A stretch of DNA of 64,000 bases, taken from the NCBI RefSeq assembly GCF_002288925.2, contig NW_022098072.1, forward strand, positions 24,195,296 through 24,259,295, in the 5' to 3' direction. Below the pieces are notes generated by a model, which was not told the DNA's origin, did no database searches, and saw only the letters and a list, made by a program, of their open reading frames with translations. Origin of the DNA: Delphinapterus leucas. Its lineage: Eukaryota; Chordata; Mammalia; Artiodactyla; Monodontidae. Made by a program: the position numbers and the translations under genes. Positions 49,195 to 59,499 of this stretch are shown here, in pieces; the first letter of the stretch is position 1, and every line of letters begins with the position of its first letter.

Positions 49195-49780
49195 AAACTT
49201 CTCTCACTTCCTGGATAAAATCAATCACCAAAAACTGGCAATTTTACCTCTTTATCAGAGGTATTCCTGCCATCTCCACCAGATTCCCTTCGTCCAGCCT
49301 CTCTTAATTTTTACATGGGTCTCTTTACCTTGAGCCCCCCTTTAGGACATAGTTCAACAGCCACCAGAATGACCTTTCTAAACTTCAGACACTTCTCAAA
49401 ACCCTGACTGATGGCTGTCCATCTATCTCTCCAGGCTGACCACCTGCCACCCCTAGTGCACTCCATGTTCTAGCCACAGCACACAATCGGAGCTTTCTTA
49501 CTTAGAGTGTCTTCTTTGCTTGGCACATGCTGTTTATTTCTGAGGATGCCTTAATCCTTCCCTTGTCCTACTTTGCTGGGCAGATTCTTCCTCATTCATC
49601 AAAATTCAGCTCAGGTTTCACCTCCTCCAGGAAGCCTTCTTGGCTTACCCCCACTGTCTATATTAGATGCTGCCACTGCACATGGTGTGTTCATCAATTT
49701 TAACATGAACTATTTGCTTATTTGTATTTCATTGGTTTACCCCCAGGACCTTATACAGAACCTGAGACTCATTGATATCA
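49195..49780 (+). mobile_element. L2 3' region, sense
   Basis: Ordered L2 3' phrases: 'ccaccagaatgacctttcta', 'ctgactgatggctgtccatc', 'gcacatgctgtttatttctg', 'attcagctcaggtttcacct', 'cctccaggaagccttcttgg'. It lies in tail-to-head opposition to the antisense L2 just before it. Confidence 0.82.
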
Positions 49781-50329
49781 GCACATTGATTGATTGATCA
49801 CCACATTGATATGTGCTGAAAGAAATAAACATATGCTTTGGAGACAAAGGGAAAGTGATGCAGATAACCTATCACTCTCCCTGCCCTGCCCATCTTATCA
49901 ATTTATGTATTTACTTATCTAGTTTGAAATTCAGGTGAATTGAAAGGCAGGATAATTGGTCTTTATGTCTCAGATAAATAATTTAATATTTCTAGGAATA
50001 CTGACGCATGCATTCCAAAGTAATTTGTATGAGGAATGAAAATACAGGTTTCATTTTAGGCAGAGTTTGTAAATCAATTAAGGTGAGATCCAAAAACAAG
50101 TATGAGGATTTTTATTCTCTGCTGTCTTTTTTCATAAATGTTGAAGATTTTTCTAGACATATGTATTTTAAAATCCTATTAAAGTAATGAGGCTTGGCAA
50201 TTAATTCTGGGCAGGATTAATTCCATGCAGGAATATACATATATAGCTTTAATTTTATATACATACATAGTTTAATGGTTCCCATGTAATTAAATAGGTT
50301 AGGTAGGCAATATGAGGACTTGTGAATAC
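49781..50329. other. Unassigned stretch
   Basis: Nothing recognised. AT-rich. Confidence 0.35.
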
Positions 50330-50900
50330 GTCTCTGGTTGTTACCATGGAAACATAATTTTTAGAGTTGCTCTGTAGAGTGGTGTGATGCTGATTAAAGA
50401 GTTTAAGCACTTCATTTTAAAATTAGTCGAAAGAGTCAGCCAGGAAGAAGCTTCATCTTGCTGGGCGGGGCAGGGCCGCCCATGCCAGGCTGCCACAGCC
50501 CACGACTCTTTTCAAGCTGTTTGATATAAGGAGGCCAGGCGGTTATTTCTGACATGGTGGCTCTGGTGATCCTTGCCAAAAGGTTAATAGTTATGAACTT
50601 AGCAGTGAAGAAATGCAATTATGTAGTGCTCTGCAGCTGTGAGCGCTCTGCCCAAAAGCCTCGAGAAGGATAATATCCTGGCACTTTATATTCCGACACA
50701 AACTTCATAACCATTAAAAACAAACGCTTGGGAGACTAATGGCTATTGGATCTTTATTAACTTGCAGTGAAAGATAATATTGCTTTCATTAAGGTGTATT
50801 GCTGAAAAATGATGGTGAGAAAAATGTAATCTGAATGACAGCGAGGCTGTGAGAAAGCCTAGGGCTGCTTATTTGATTCCCATGGCAACTGCGATAAAAC
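50330..50900. promoter_or_regulatory. Candidate cis-regulatory interval with two X-boxes and a GC box
   Basis: Repeat-free sequence with two 14-bp RFX X-box matches: GTTACCATGGAAAC at 50340-50353 (13 of 14 to GTTNCCATGGNAAC or better) and ATTCCCATGGCAAC at 50876-50889 (13 of 14). Between them lie an Sp1-type GGGCGGGGC (50463-50471) and many TAAT cores. X-boxes are bound by RFX factors, which drive ciliary and MHC class II genes. No transcription start, CpG island or exon is visible, so an enhancer is more likely than a promoter if it functions at all. Confidence 0.4.
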
Positions 50901-51257
50901 ACAGACACGCACCGTCGGTGTTTTTTGGTTAGAAAATCCCAAAGTATAAATATATTTGCTAACTAATTTCAAATTCATACTTTAAAGGAAGGTGTCATTT
51001 TTAAACTTCCCTCTAAAACTGAAATTTTAGACTCTTATTAGAAAGACAGATGCAAAATGACTGCAGGACAATTGGAATTCAAAATAGTCTGAAAAACTTT
51101 TCTATAGTTGATTCCCACCCCCAATACCTCTGTAAACCTTCCCTTTGCTCTTTTCAGATTCTAAAGAATAGAGAAGTGTGTAATTTATGAAAATTGCAGT
51201 ATTTGTTGCTATGAATCAAAGTAGTGATACTTGACAAACCATTTAAAGAGAAGTTAA
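50901..51257. other. Unassigned stretch
   Basis: No repeat or gene recognised. Confidence 0.35.
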
Positions 51258-51328
51258 TTCTTCATAGTTTTCATTCTTCATAGTTCTTCATAGTTTTTTT
51301 CATGGTTTTAAAGGGCCTTAAAACCATG
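51258..51328. repeat. Three copies of ttcttcatagtt plus an 11-bp stem hairpin
   Basis: The 12-mer ttcttcatagtt is at 51258-51269, 51274-51285 and 51284-51295. Immediately after, arm CATGGTTTTAA (51301-51311) pairs with its exact reverse complement at 51318-51328 across a 6-nt loop. Confidence 0.85.
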
Positions 51329-52022
51329 TTTCACAGAACCTCCGGGGGTACAACTGTATAACGCCCGTTTCGTTGAACATGGGTGGAAAGGCCAAATAAA
51401 GCAGGAATCTTTTCTATCTAATGTTTCACAGCTAAACCAAGCTGTGTGTCAAAAAACAAACAAACAAGCAAAGTGATATAGATGTGAGTATTTATAAGTG
51501 AATATAGACAAAGAATATGTTCATGCTGAGGCGTTTGCCACCAGTAAAGTAGGGTAGGTTGAATTGCATTCAGCTGAAAACATACTGAGCTACTTTCATG
51601 CATTTAATCTTAGACACTACTATTTCTGTGGAGCATGCCAGGGATGCCAAGTGGTAGCTGCCTTGCACACAGACACACTTCATACTCACACACACTCCTT
51701 GACTTCTCAACCCCATGAATGATGAAAACTATGATTCTTATGTTGAAATGAAAGATATTTTGATTCTAAGGTCTTATAATTACATGCACTCTATGGTTTA
51801 TTGATCAATTTTAATGATGATAAAAATGCAAAAAAACCTGTAGTTTCCTTTTTTTTGCTTAACTCTGCTCAAGAACTTGATGTTTTCCAATTACAGATCA
51901 ATAAAAACATTGATTTTAATCTTCTTTGGATAAATGAAAAGGAGCTACTCCTTATTTTCATCCCACCTTTAGTCTGCATTTTTTGTCACTAAAAATATTT
52001 TTTATTAGCATTATATTTTATT
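51329..52022. other. Unassigned stretch
   Basis: No repeat or gene recognised. Frames at 51418-51603 and 51801-51992 show no domain. Confidence 0.35.
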
Positions 52023-52119
52023 ATTTATATAATACCCTATTATATTCAAATATATACATGTAGGTATATTCATTAGAGATATATACAATGAAGGCATCTA
52101 TATATGCATATTGATAAAA
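52023..52119 (+). repeat. 97-bp inverted repeat, left arm
   Basis: Reverse complement of 53322-53418 with a single mismatch (T at 52033 against G at 53408). The sequence is AT-rich but not simple repeat and contains unique strings such as 'aatgaaggcatctatatatg'. It matches no transposon family I recognise. Confidence 0.97.
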
Positions 52120-53139
52120 GACTAAAACAAATTATATTAGTAAGTCTTAGTAAAAGAAAAACACATATATGGTCATTAGAATTAAAATGCTAGTCTTTTA
52201 AATAAAGTATTTTATTCAAGTTAGGTAAATTGAGGTGGAAAATTGGAAACCAAGGCTTTATATATATGCCCATTACTGTCCTTTGACTTGACCCATATAT
52301 TGAAAAATGTTAAGTTACCTGAGGGTTTTATGGACACATCAATCACCGCAATAAGTAACTGATTAGATAGTTCTAATACTGACATATAAGTGTATTGGTT
52401 TTGGGAAAGGGGCTAGGACAATCAAGATTCCAAGCAGAGAAATATTTCATACGATATATGTCAGTATTTACAAATGTAATCTGTATTATTCTGTATCTGC
52501 AGGCTAGCTTTCCTCTCTATTAAGAACTGATGCTACACTGAATTTGAAAGACTGATTTCTATGGATCAGCTAGCTACCCCTTTTGTAAACTTCTGTTGTG
52601 ACTTGCCCTATTAAAATACAGCTGCTAAAAAAAGAAAAATACAGCTGCTTTTTCCAATTGTGGTATTATATCTGTAGATAACTACTGTTGAGAATATCTT
52701 GGTACATAATGAAAAACTGGCTATGCTGTGCTACGTGCAATTGACTTTTTCTTAGGCCTGATCAGTGAGAAAAACAGTGAAATAGTAACCCACTCTATTC
52801 TAAAGATTTTGCAAATCCTTTTTCAGTGTGCAGCACCTGCTTGTTTCAAATGCATCTGTTAATTTGTTTCATTTTCTCCCTTTGTCCCTCCTCCAGGTCC
52901 CCCTCACCCCCATTTCATCAACCTTAACAGCACATCATTTCAAATATCAAGGTGGGATCATGCTTCCGGCATGTGTCTCTGGCCACACGTTAGGTAGTAT
53001 CTCCACTTAGAGCTGAGGAGATTTCCATTACCTTCATGGGAAGGTGATGTTTAAAAATATGTACTATATGCCTGTCAACTAGCCCTTCCCACCAAAAAGC
53101 AGAACCAGGCTGCATTCCCAGCTTATTGTGTGTGGCTTT
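52120..53139. other. Spacer between the inverted arms
   Basis: The spacer is 1202 bp in total (52120-53321). It contains the 14-bp direct repeat aaaatacagctgct at 52613-52626 and 52636-52649 around aaaaaaaga. No gene recognised; the 60-codon frame at 52828-53010 is unremarkable. Confidence 0.5.
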
Positions 53140-53255
53140 TACCAAAAAACTTATTTGAGCTTCAATTTCATGATTTAAGATCTAGTAGTGATAATAGTAT
53201 TCACTGAACTGGGTTGTTGAGACGGTTGGATGAAAAATGTATGTGCCTGGCTAAA
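53140..53255 (+). mobile_element. MIR-like SINE remnant, sense
   Basis: Order 'ttatttgagcttcaatttca', 'gtgataatagtattcactga', 'gggttgttgagacggttgga', 'tgtatgtgcctggc' follows the MIR 3' half. Confidence 0.65.
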
Positions 53256-53321
53256 CAATTACTTGTTTCTATCTTTATATTTCTCTTTGTTTATTTCTAG
53301 AATCAAACAATATAGCCCATA

Positions 53322-53418
53322 TTTTATCAATATGCATATATAGATGCCTTCATTGTATATATCTCTAATGAATATACCTACATGTATATATTTGAATATA
53401 ATAGGGTGTTATATAAAT
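53322..53418 (-). repeat. 97-bp inverted repeat, right arm
   Basis: Partner of 52023-52119, 96 of 97 bases complementary. Neither arm's outer flank continues the match, so the homology ends abruptly on both sides. Confidence 0.97.
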
Positions 53419-54004
53419 ATATGGAAACTTTTAGAAGGAAGAATGTTTTGAACCTGTTGGTAACAAGACAAGAGAGCATTAGATCAGACTTGGGACAAGG
53501 AGGAATAAACTTTGGCCAGAGGCAGCCTGTTTCAGAGAGGTCAGCCACATATCTGGGGGTGATACCAGCCTCTGGGAACAGTTATACCTAGTCGGCCTGT
53601 CTTGACAGTATTAAAGGAAACCAAAAGCAACAAAAAAGAAATTTTGTCTGAACTTGAACTGGACTTTTAAACGTGATCAGCTAACTCAGGTGCTGTTTGT
53701 GTTGTGGCAGTAGGGCTCAAAATGAAAAATTCCTGCGGGCCCTACCTAGGGGAAGAATTGAGGCCACTTGTCCAATCTCTCAGGCTTTAATGAAGATGAT
53801 TCCTCAGAAACTCCTTTTATACTTTGTCACAAAGTTTTAAATTTTGTTTTATAAATGTGGCCATTTTTGTATTATTTCCGTGGTCATCCACAGATATTTA
53901 AATGCAGGACACAAGCATATTCACACATTAAAAATGTGAGAACTGAGGGAAAGGAAGACATTCTCTCTCTAGAAACGTGCTAAGCTGGGGCCTACCTTAG
54001 GGTG
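53419..54004. other. Unassigned stretch
   Basis: Nothing recognised. Confidence 0.3.
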
Positions 54005-54365
54005 TTTGCATGAGCTGCTCCTCAGCTGGAAATCTGCTCCCCAGAGCTTCTTTCTCGGCTGACTCCTTGCCACTCATGCCTCAAATTAAATGTCACCTCT
54101 TCAGTGAAACCTCTTTGATTGCCTAAACTGAATTCCCTTGCTGTCTCTCTAACATAGCACCTTCATGTATTTCCACCTTAGCACTTATCACTTTTTTATA
54201 TACTCTTGCATATTCATTTATTTTCTGTCTACTTCCCTCCACTCGAATATAAGTACCAAGAGAGCAGAGATCTCGACTGTCACGTTCACTGTTGTGTTAC
54301 CAGTATCTTGACTATCTGGCGTGCCATATGTAATCAATAACTACATTTTCAAAGAATGAATAACA
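54005..54365 (+). mobile_element. L2 3' end, sense
   Basis: Ordered L2 phrases: 'ctgctccccagagcttcttt', 'ctcaaattaaatgtcacctc', 'agcacttatcacttttttat', 'aatataagtaccaagagagc', 'ggcgtgccatatgtaatcaa'. Confidence 0.82.
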
Positions 54366-54572
54366 GCAAAGCAAGTGATTAAATAGGATGCACCCTATTC
54401 AGTTGAATCACATCAGATGTAAGAGAAAATAGCTGGGATGTAAAATGAGCTAAAGTAGCTGTTTAAATAAGTCTTAACAAACTGGTTCAAGAGTATAATT
54501 TACTTCACATTGACCAGTCAGAGGTAATAACAAGCTGCTCTCTAATTGAACGGGGTTCAATCAGTAAGGCTC

Positions 54573-55057
54573 TATATGATCAGGCCACCCAAGATGGCTG
54601 TTCTCTTGCTCTCTGTACATCCCCTGCTCAGCCAGCACCTACTTCACCTACCCCCTACTACTCACATGACCGCCCTTCCTACATACTTGCCCCCAACCCA
54701 GCTGGTGGTTGTTCTAACCTTTAGATTAGAACATCTCCACCTGATAGCTTTTCAAAGGGGCAGTGAGGGGCCTGCCCCCTGCTAGTTTCCCTGGTAACCC
54801 ATGAGCCAACCTGAAGTCAGTTCCCCCTATAAATGGTAACCTCCCCCCTCCCTCCCGGAGTGAAGACTGCCGTCACATCCTGGCCACCTGCCATTAGCTG
54901 CACAGGATGGAGTGTCACTCCAGGACCTTGCTTCAGACGTCTAAGCTCGCCCTTTCCGGGAGACCACTGATGTGTCTGTTGCTGACTCTGGGCTCTTTCT
55001 TGGGTCTCCAAGCTGGGCCCGTACAGGCCTTGTAGGCCTGCGGGGTGCATCCCAACA
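54573..55057 (+). mobile_element. 5' LTR of the ERV
   Basis: 485 bp, starting TATATGATCAGG where the 3' LTR has TGTATGAACAGG, so the canonical TG has become TA, and ending in CCCAACA. It holds CTATAAATGG (TATA at 54828-54833). The CRE position reads TGAAGTCA, one base off the palindrome, and the polyadenylation signal seen in the 3' LTR is lost. Confidence 0.88.
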
Positions 55058-55059
55058 GC

Positions 55060-55077
55060 TGGTGGAGCAGCCAGGGA
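55060..55077 (+). other. Putative primer-binding site
   Basis: TGGTGGAGCAGCCAGGGA starts 2 bases after the LTR end. It opens with TGG and has a GGGA(A) T-stem-like end, the layout of a tRNA-complementary PBS. The matching tRNA was not identified. Confidence 0.5.
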
Positions 55078-55364
55078 ACCGAGGAAACTCCGGTGAGTGC
55101 CGAGATGTTGGGAAATAAAAATGGGGAATGGAAAGCAGCGGGGGCGTCCACTAACGGGGGTGCGCCTGAAGGTTCCAGGGGTGATGCTGCAAGTTGTGAA
55201 GGCGTCCAGGGTGGCCGTCCACTAGCATGTGGGCTCCGTGGTGGCTGTCCTTGATGAGTGGGGGGGTGCCAAGAGGGTACGGAGCACTCACAGACACCCC
55301 TAAGGCTGTTGCAGAGATGTTGGCCGCCGTTACGGGGGAAAAAACTGGCTGCAGCTGTGGGTTG

Positions 55365-55673
55365 GCTGCTGCTTTTTTTAAAAAAATTTATTTTTGGCTG
55401 CGTTGGGTCTTCGTTGCTGCGCACGGGCTTCTCTCTAGTTGCGGCGAGTGGGGGCTACTCTTCATTGCGGTGCGCGGGCTTCTCATTGCGGTGGCTTCTC
55501 TTGTTGTGGAGCATGGGCTTTAGGCACGCAGGCTTCAGTAGTTGTGGCCCATGGGCTTAGTTGCTCCGCGGCATGTGGGATCTTCCCGGACCAGGGCTCA
55601 AACCCGTGTCCCCTGCACTGGCAGGCGGATTCTTAACCACTGCGCCACTGGGGAAGCCCAGCTGCTGCTTTTT
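55365..55673 (-). mobile_element. CHR-type SINE inserted in the ERV leader
   Basis: SINE at about 55378-55660 in reverse, with duplication gctgctgcttttt (55365-55377, 55661-55673) made of ERV sequence. It ends 'gccactggggaagccc'. Its presence shows the ERV was already in place. Confidence 0.93.
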
Positions 55674-57850
55674 GTATTAAGAAAGACCACAGGGGCTGAG
55701 CTAACAGCTGAGGCAAATGTTAACTTGAATGCTGATTCTTGTTCCTCTGTAAATGAGGCATGTGAACGTGAGTGAATGATATGTATTATTGCCTATTACT
55801 GTTATTTGTTTAAACTGAATTGGCTATTTAGAAACTGAAAAAAAAATCCCTGAAAATGTCTAAGATGGGACTTTTTTTCTACTCTAAAACTGGTTTTTGC
55901 ATATGCTGTTTTAGGAAGTTAGCTTTCTAGAAGGAATTGGTATTTCTCTTCCTGTGCCTTTGAGATAGAAATGACCTACCTGGGCTCTCAGGAACTTTAA
56001 TGCCTGAGAATGTAGGGGAATAAAAAGAGGCCTTTTTAAACTCTAGTAGGAAAACTGAGAGATCTGTGTCTCTATGGATATATGTAAGTCCATGTGTACC
56101 TTATAGATACGATGTGTCTCTGTCTCCAAATGGCATTGTCAAGGCTGGTTTGTGGATGAGCTCTGTTTAATTGGTGTAAAAAGAAATTAAGCACTTACAT
56201 AAATTCTCAGAAATACAAAAGACATTGGCCAGAGATTAAGGTTTTTAAGGGTTAAGATTATAACTAGTCATAATTCTAGTCATTGTAACCAAGTTTCTTG
56301 ATTACATTGTTATCAGGTGTTTAATCCTTTTTAAGTCTTTTGTCATTTATGGACAGCTACTGTAGTACTCTGATGCTTTTGTAAAAAGTGCTTCATCATT
56401 AAGAAGATTCATAGGACGGACTTTTTCAAGTACAGGTCTCCGATAAATTTCAGATCATACTGCTGAACTGGGTAAGAAATTAAAGAATCCTAATGGAAAA
56501 CCTGCTGGCTTCGTAAAAAGTTAACAGAAGGAGTGGTTACAGAGTGAACTGTGAACATGGTTATAAATTTTATGGGTTTTGTCTGGAATATTACTCGTTT
56601 TGATCTGTGTTTTCCAGATATAGGGAAGCTCATCCCCTCAAGTTGGTTATGACTTAAAGCAATTTGGCAAACTATACCTGCGGGTAGAGCTGAAACATAT
56701 TTATTTTCTCTCTGCCTGGTCCATCCAGAAATTGGAGACTCTTGGGTTCCAAGTAGCCTTATTAGGTGAATGGGAAAGACTGTCTCCTGGCATGTGCAGG
56801 AATCTCGGTATTTGGGGACCTCTAGAAGAGAGAAATCCACTGAGGTGGAGTCTGATGGCAGGCCTTTGGCATGGCTTTCCTGGCTTTGAGAGGCCTTTTG
56901 GGAATTCAGTCTGAGACTCCTTCTGAGGAGTTCTACCACAGCCAGTTTGGAGGAGCCTATGTGGTCAATTGACCAGACTTCTCTTGCAAACAAATTAGTC
57001 TTGATTTGGCTGTGTTTGGTGGAGGGTAATTTTAGAAAGAAAAATATTATGTTTCAGTGGATACTAAACTTTAGTTCTGCTAATTGAGGTTTGTATTTGT
57101 GAAAGTTACTGTGTTAGCCATACTTTTGTCCTGATATTCAGGATGGAAGGAGAATTCTCTAGTGAAGTTTTCACAGAGTACAACTACTCATGATGTGTAA
57201 CACCGCTTGCTTTAAGTCTATTGCTAAAAACACATGGACAATGCTTGTGTAGCAATTCTGTACAACTGATAAAATGTATAACCTCTAAACGTACCCCATC
57301 AACGTACCTCTGAGCTTGTTCATGATATCTGATCACTTTTCCCCCAACTTGTATAACTAGGCAAATACAAAGGATGCCTAACATAAAGGGACATGAACTG
57401 CACCCAGGGCAGGAAGGCAGCATTCACCCTGGCTTCAAGGCACGTACACGTTGGTCTATTGAAAGATTAGCGATCAAAGGGGAAATGATGGAAAAATCTT
57501 CACATGTGGCGGTATGGGGAAGTCGTCCTGGCTTCCCCACAGTTTAACTTAAATTTTACTGATCAGAGCAGCCTGTTTTGTGGCCTGTGGTATATGCACT
57601 GTACATCTGCTTTGGCCATTGAGGGGAATTTTCTGAAAGTCAAAATGGAGTAGCTGTGGTTCAGACATCCAAGGTGGCTATTGTGAACATGATTTTAGAC
57701 AAGTTCCTGTATTACTGAAAACTCGAGTTTTCTGAACTGTACTTCAGACCAAGACAAAATCCACAGGTGGGTGTGGTATTATCTCAGAATGCGGTTACTG
57801 CTTATATTTTGCTTGTCATGATCTCCAATGTGTTGTGCCTGTTAGATGTC
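55674..57850 (+). pseudogene. Degraded ERV interior, gag/pol region expected
   Basis: This occupies the position of gag-pol but no protease, reverse transcriptase or integrase motif is readable and stops occur throughout. The longest frame here (56490-56993, 167 codons) is on the opposite strand and has no retroviral similarity. Either most of gag-pol was deleted before or after integration, or decay has removed recognisable signal. Confidence 0.4.
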
Positions 57851-58600
57851 TTACATTTCATCCTGAGCAGAGGAAATCTGTTTGAGGACCACATGGCAAC
57901 AGTGGCCTCACTGTGAAATGAGTCTAATTGCTGGGTCTATAGCGAGATACCGTTGTTGTCCTCCTCTGGACTTCCATGAAAAACTGACTTGGCTAACGTG
58001 ACTATGTTACATTAGCCATTATCAGTGGGGGGAGAAGACTCTCACCATCTTCCTGTCCCACACTCCAATACATCAGAAAGACCCCCATTGGTAAACATTA
58101 CTGTACAGCTGACTGTCCATGAGCCTCCCTGGGTTGTGCTGTGTGGAATGGAATAGGTTGGCTTCTGGACACATAGGTCCAAATAGTGGTATTAACTACT
58201 TTCCAAACTTTCTTTGTTTGCAAAGACCTAATGGGTCCACCCCTAATGGCACTCAGCATAACATGGTGTGGCAGACCTGTACTGTGACTGCTGACTCCTG
58301 GCTAGGCCACTGGAATGTTTTAGAGCTGGGCCTTCCCCTTCCCATGTGGGGGGCTCTGGGTTTGTGAAAATCAGGGGTGGCCTTACCTTCCTTATAAATG
58401 GACAGGGCACTGCTGCCATTGACTCCCTCTCCATTGACCTGGTAAGTGCTTGGCTCCAAAATTTTGCCACATCCTGGTGAATGACTGTTCTTAGCATACT
58501 AAGTATCTTACTCTTGATGCTTTTTGGCTGCCGTGGCCTGTATTGTATCTGTGGTATCTGGTTGTAGTGGCCCCCCTACATATCTGACCCCAGGGATACC
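57851..58600 (+). pseudogene. Possible ERV envelope remnant
   Basis: In sense orientation, just upstream of the 3' LTR as env should be, broken frames contain an Asn-X-Thr glycosylation-type motif (near 58090-58110), scattered Trp/Cys residues and a strongly hydrophobic stretch encoded at about 58485-58565 that would fit a membrane anchor, followed by a short tail. Several in-frame stops and frameshifts break it, so it is non-functional. The envelope assignment rests on position and composition only. Confidence 0.42.
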
Positions 58601-58646
58601 ATGGAAGAGGGCTGGACCAAGGTTGTAAGGGTTGTGCAGGGTATGT

Positions 58647-58656
58647 AGGGGTGGAG
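58647..58656 (+). other. Putative polypurine tract
   Basis: A purine-rich run (aggggtggag, one pyrimidine) directly abuts the 3' LTR start, the normal site of plus-strand priming. Confidence 0.55.
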
Positions 58657-59128
58657 TGTATGAACAGGCCACCCAAGGTGGCTGTTCTCTTGCTCTCTGT
58701 ATATCCCCTTCTTGACCAGCACCTGTTTCACCTACAGCCTACTCACATGACTGACCTTCCTACATCCTTGCCCCCTGCCCCAGCTGGTGATTGTTCTAGC
58801 CTTTAGATCAGAACAGCTTCACCTGATAGCTTTTCAAAGGGGCAGTGAGCGGCCTGCCCCCTGCTGGTTCCCCTGGTAACCCATGAGCCAACCTGACGTC
58901 AGTTCCGCCTATAAATGGTAACCTCTCCCTCCCCTCCAGAGCAAAGACTGCTGCCACGTCCTGCCTGCTGTCTACTGCCCACAGTGGGGTGTTGCTCTGG
59001 CACCTTGCTTCAGATGTGTAAGCTCCCCAATCCATTAAACCATTGACGTCTCTGTCACTGACTCTGGGCTCTTTGGTCTTGAAGCTGGGCAAATACAGGC
59101 CTTGCAGGCCTGTGGGTGCAGCCCAACA
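58657..59128 (+). mobile_element. 3' LTR of the ERV
   Basis: 472 bp, TG...CA ends intact (TGTATGAACAGG ... CCCAACA). It holds a CRE palindrome TGACGTCA (58894-58901), TATAAA (58910-58915) and ATTAAA (59034-59039). Confidence 0.9.
58894..58915 (+). promoter_or_regulatory. CRE plus TATA box of the 3' LTR
   Basis: Perfect CREB/ATF palindrome TGACGTCA, 8 bases upstream of TATAAA. The 5' LTR copy has lost the CRE, so this LTR kept the better core promoter. Activity is not shown. Confidence 0.6.
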
Positions 59129-59224
59129 GGCTCCTTGGGGCTAGTTAATTTTCCACTTTGTTAAGTGTCTTGTAGACATTTAGTATATCTAAGATGCTCT
59201 CTACATGATGCATTGTAGGTTTTT

Positions 59225-59465
59225 CTCTCAACACTCATGGAACAGTAAATATCCCCTAGACACCACTGAGACACAGGGGATACAGTGGTGAATTAGGGAG
59301 CGTTTACTGCGCTTCAAGAACACAGTCTAGTGTCTAGAGTCAAGAGGAGGATACATGCCACGAAACCAGCAGGTGCATCAGGTGCTGAGTGCTAAGATAT
59401 TGCCAAGTAGAGAGTGCTGTGGGGTTGCACTGGAAGGGTTTAAAAGGTCACGAAGTCTTCTGTGA
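59225..59465 (-). mobile_element. L2 3' end remnant, antisense
   Basis: Reversed L2 order: 'gacacaggggatacagtggt', 'agaacacagtctagtgtcta', 'ggtgctgagtgctaagatat'. Confidence 0.55.
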
Positions 59466-59499
59466 AAATGGAAAATCTAAGCAAATGAACTTGCAGGAA

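Larger units (their letters stand above)
54568..59133 (+). mobile_element. Endogenous retrovirus with paired LTRs and 5-bp target duplication
   Basis: Two related LTRs (54573-55057 and 58657-59128) flank a 3.6-kb interior that includes a later SINE. GGCTC occurs immediately outside both ends (54568-54572, 59129-59133), as expected for an integrase duplication. The interior is far shorter than a full provirus (about 3.3 kb without the SINE) and has no long sense reading frame. LTR sequence resembles the MER34-type class I group from memory; this is tentative. By eye the first 100 bases of the two LTRs differ at about 12 positions plus a gap, implying an old insertion. Confidence 0.88.

Noticed and set aside
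54933..55424. 163-codon minus-strand frame, proline-rich
   Set aside because: It is antisense to the ERV 5' LTR and leader and enters the SINE; its composition reflects the GC-rich LTR.
54817..55560. CpG-island-like promoter of a host gene
   Set aside because: The GC richness comes from the LTR, ERV leader and SINE, each defined by its own ends.
56490..56993. 167-codon minus-strand frame, the longest in the window
   Set aside because: It runs antisense through the ERV interior, has no family resemblance and no promoter or poly(A) context; chance length is plausible.
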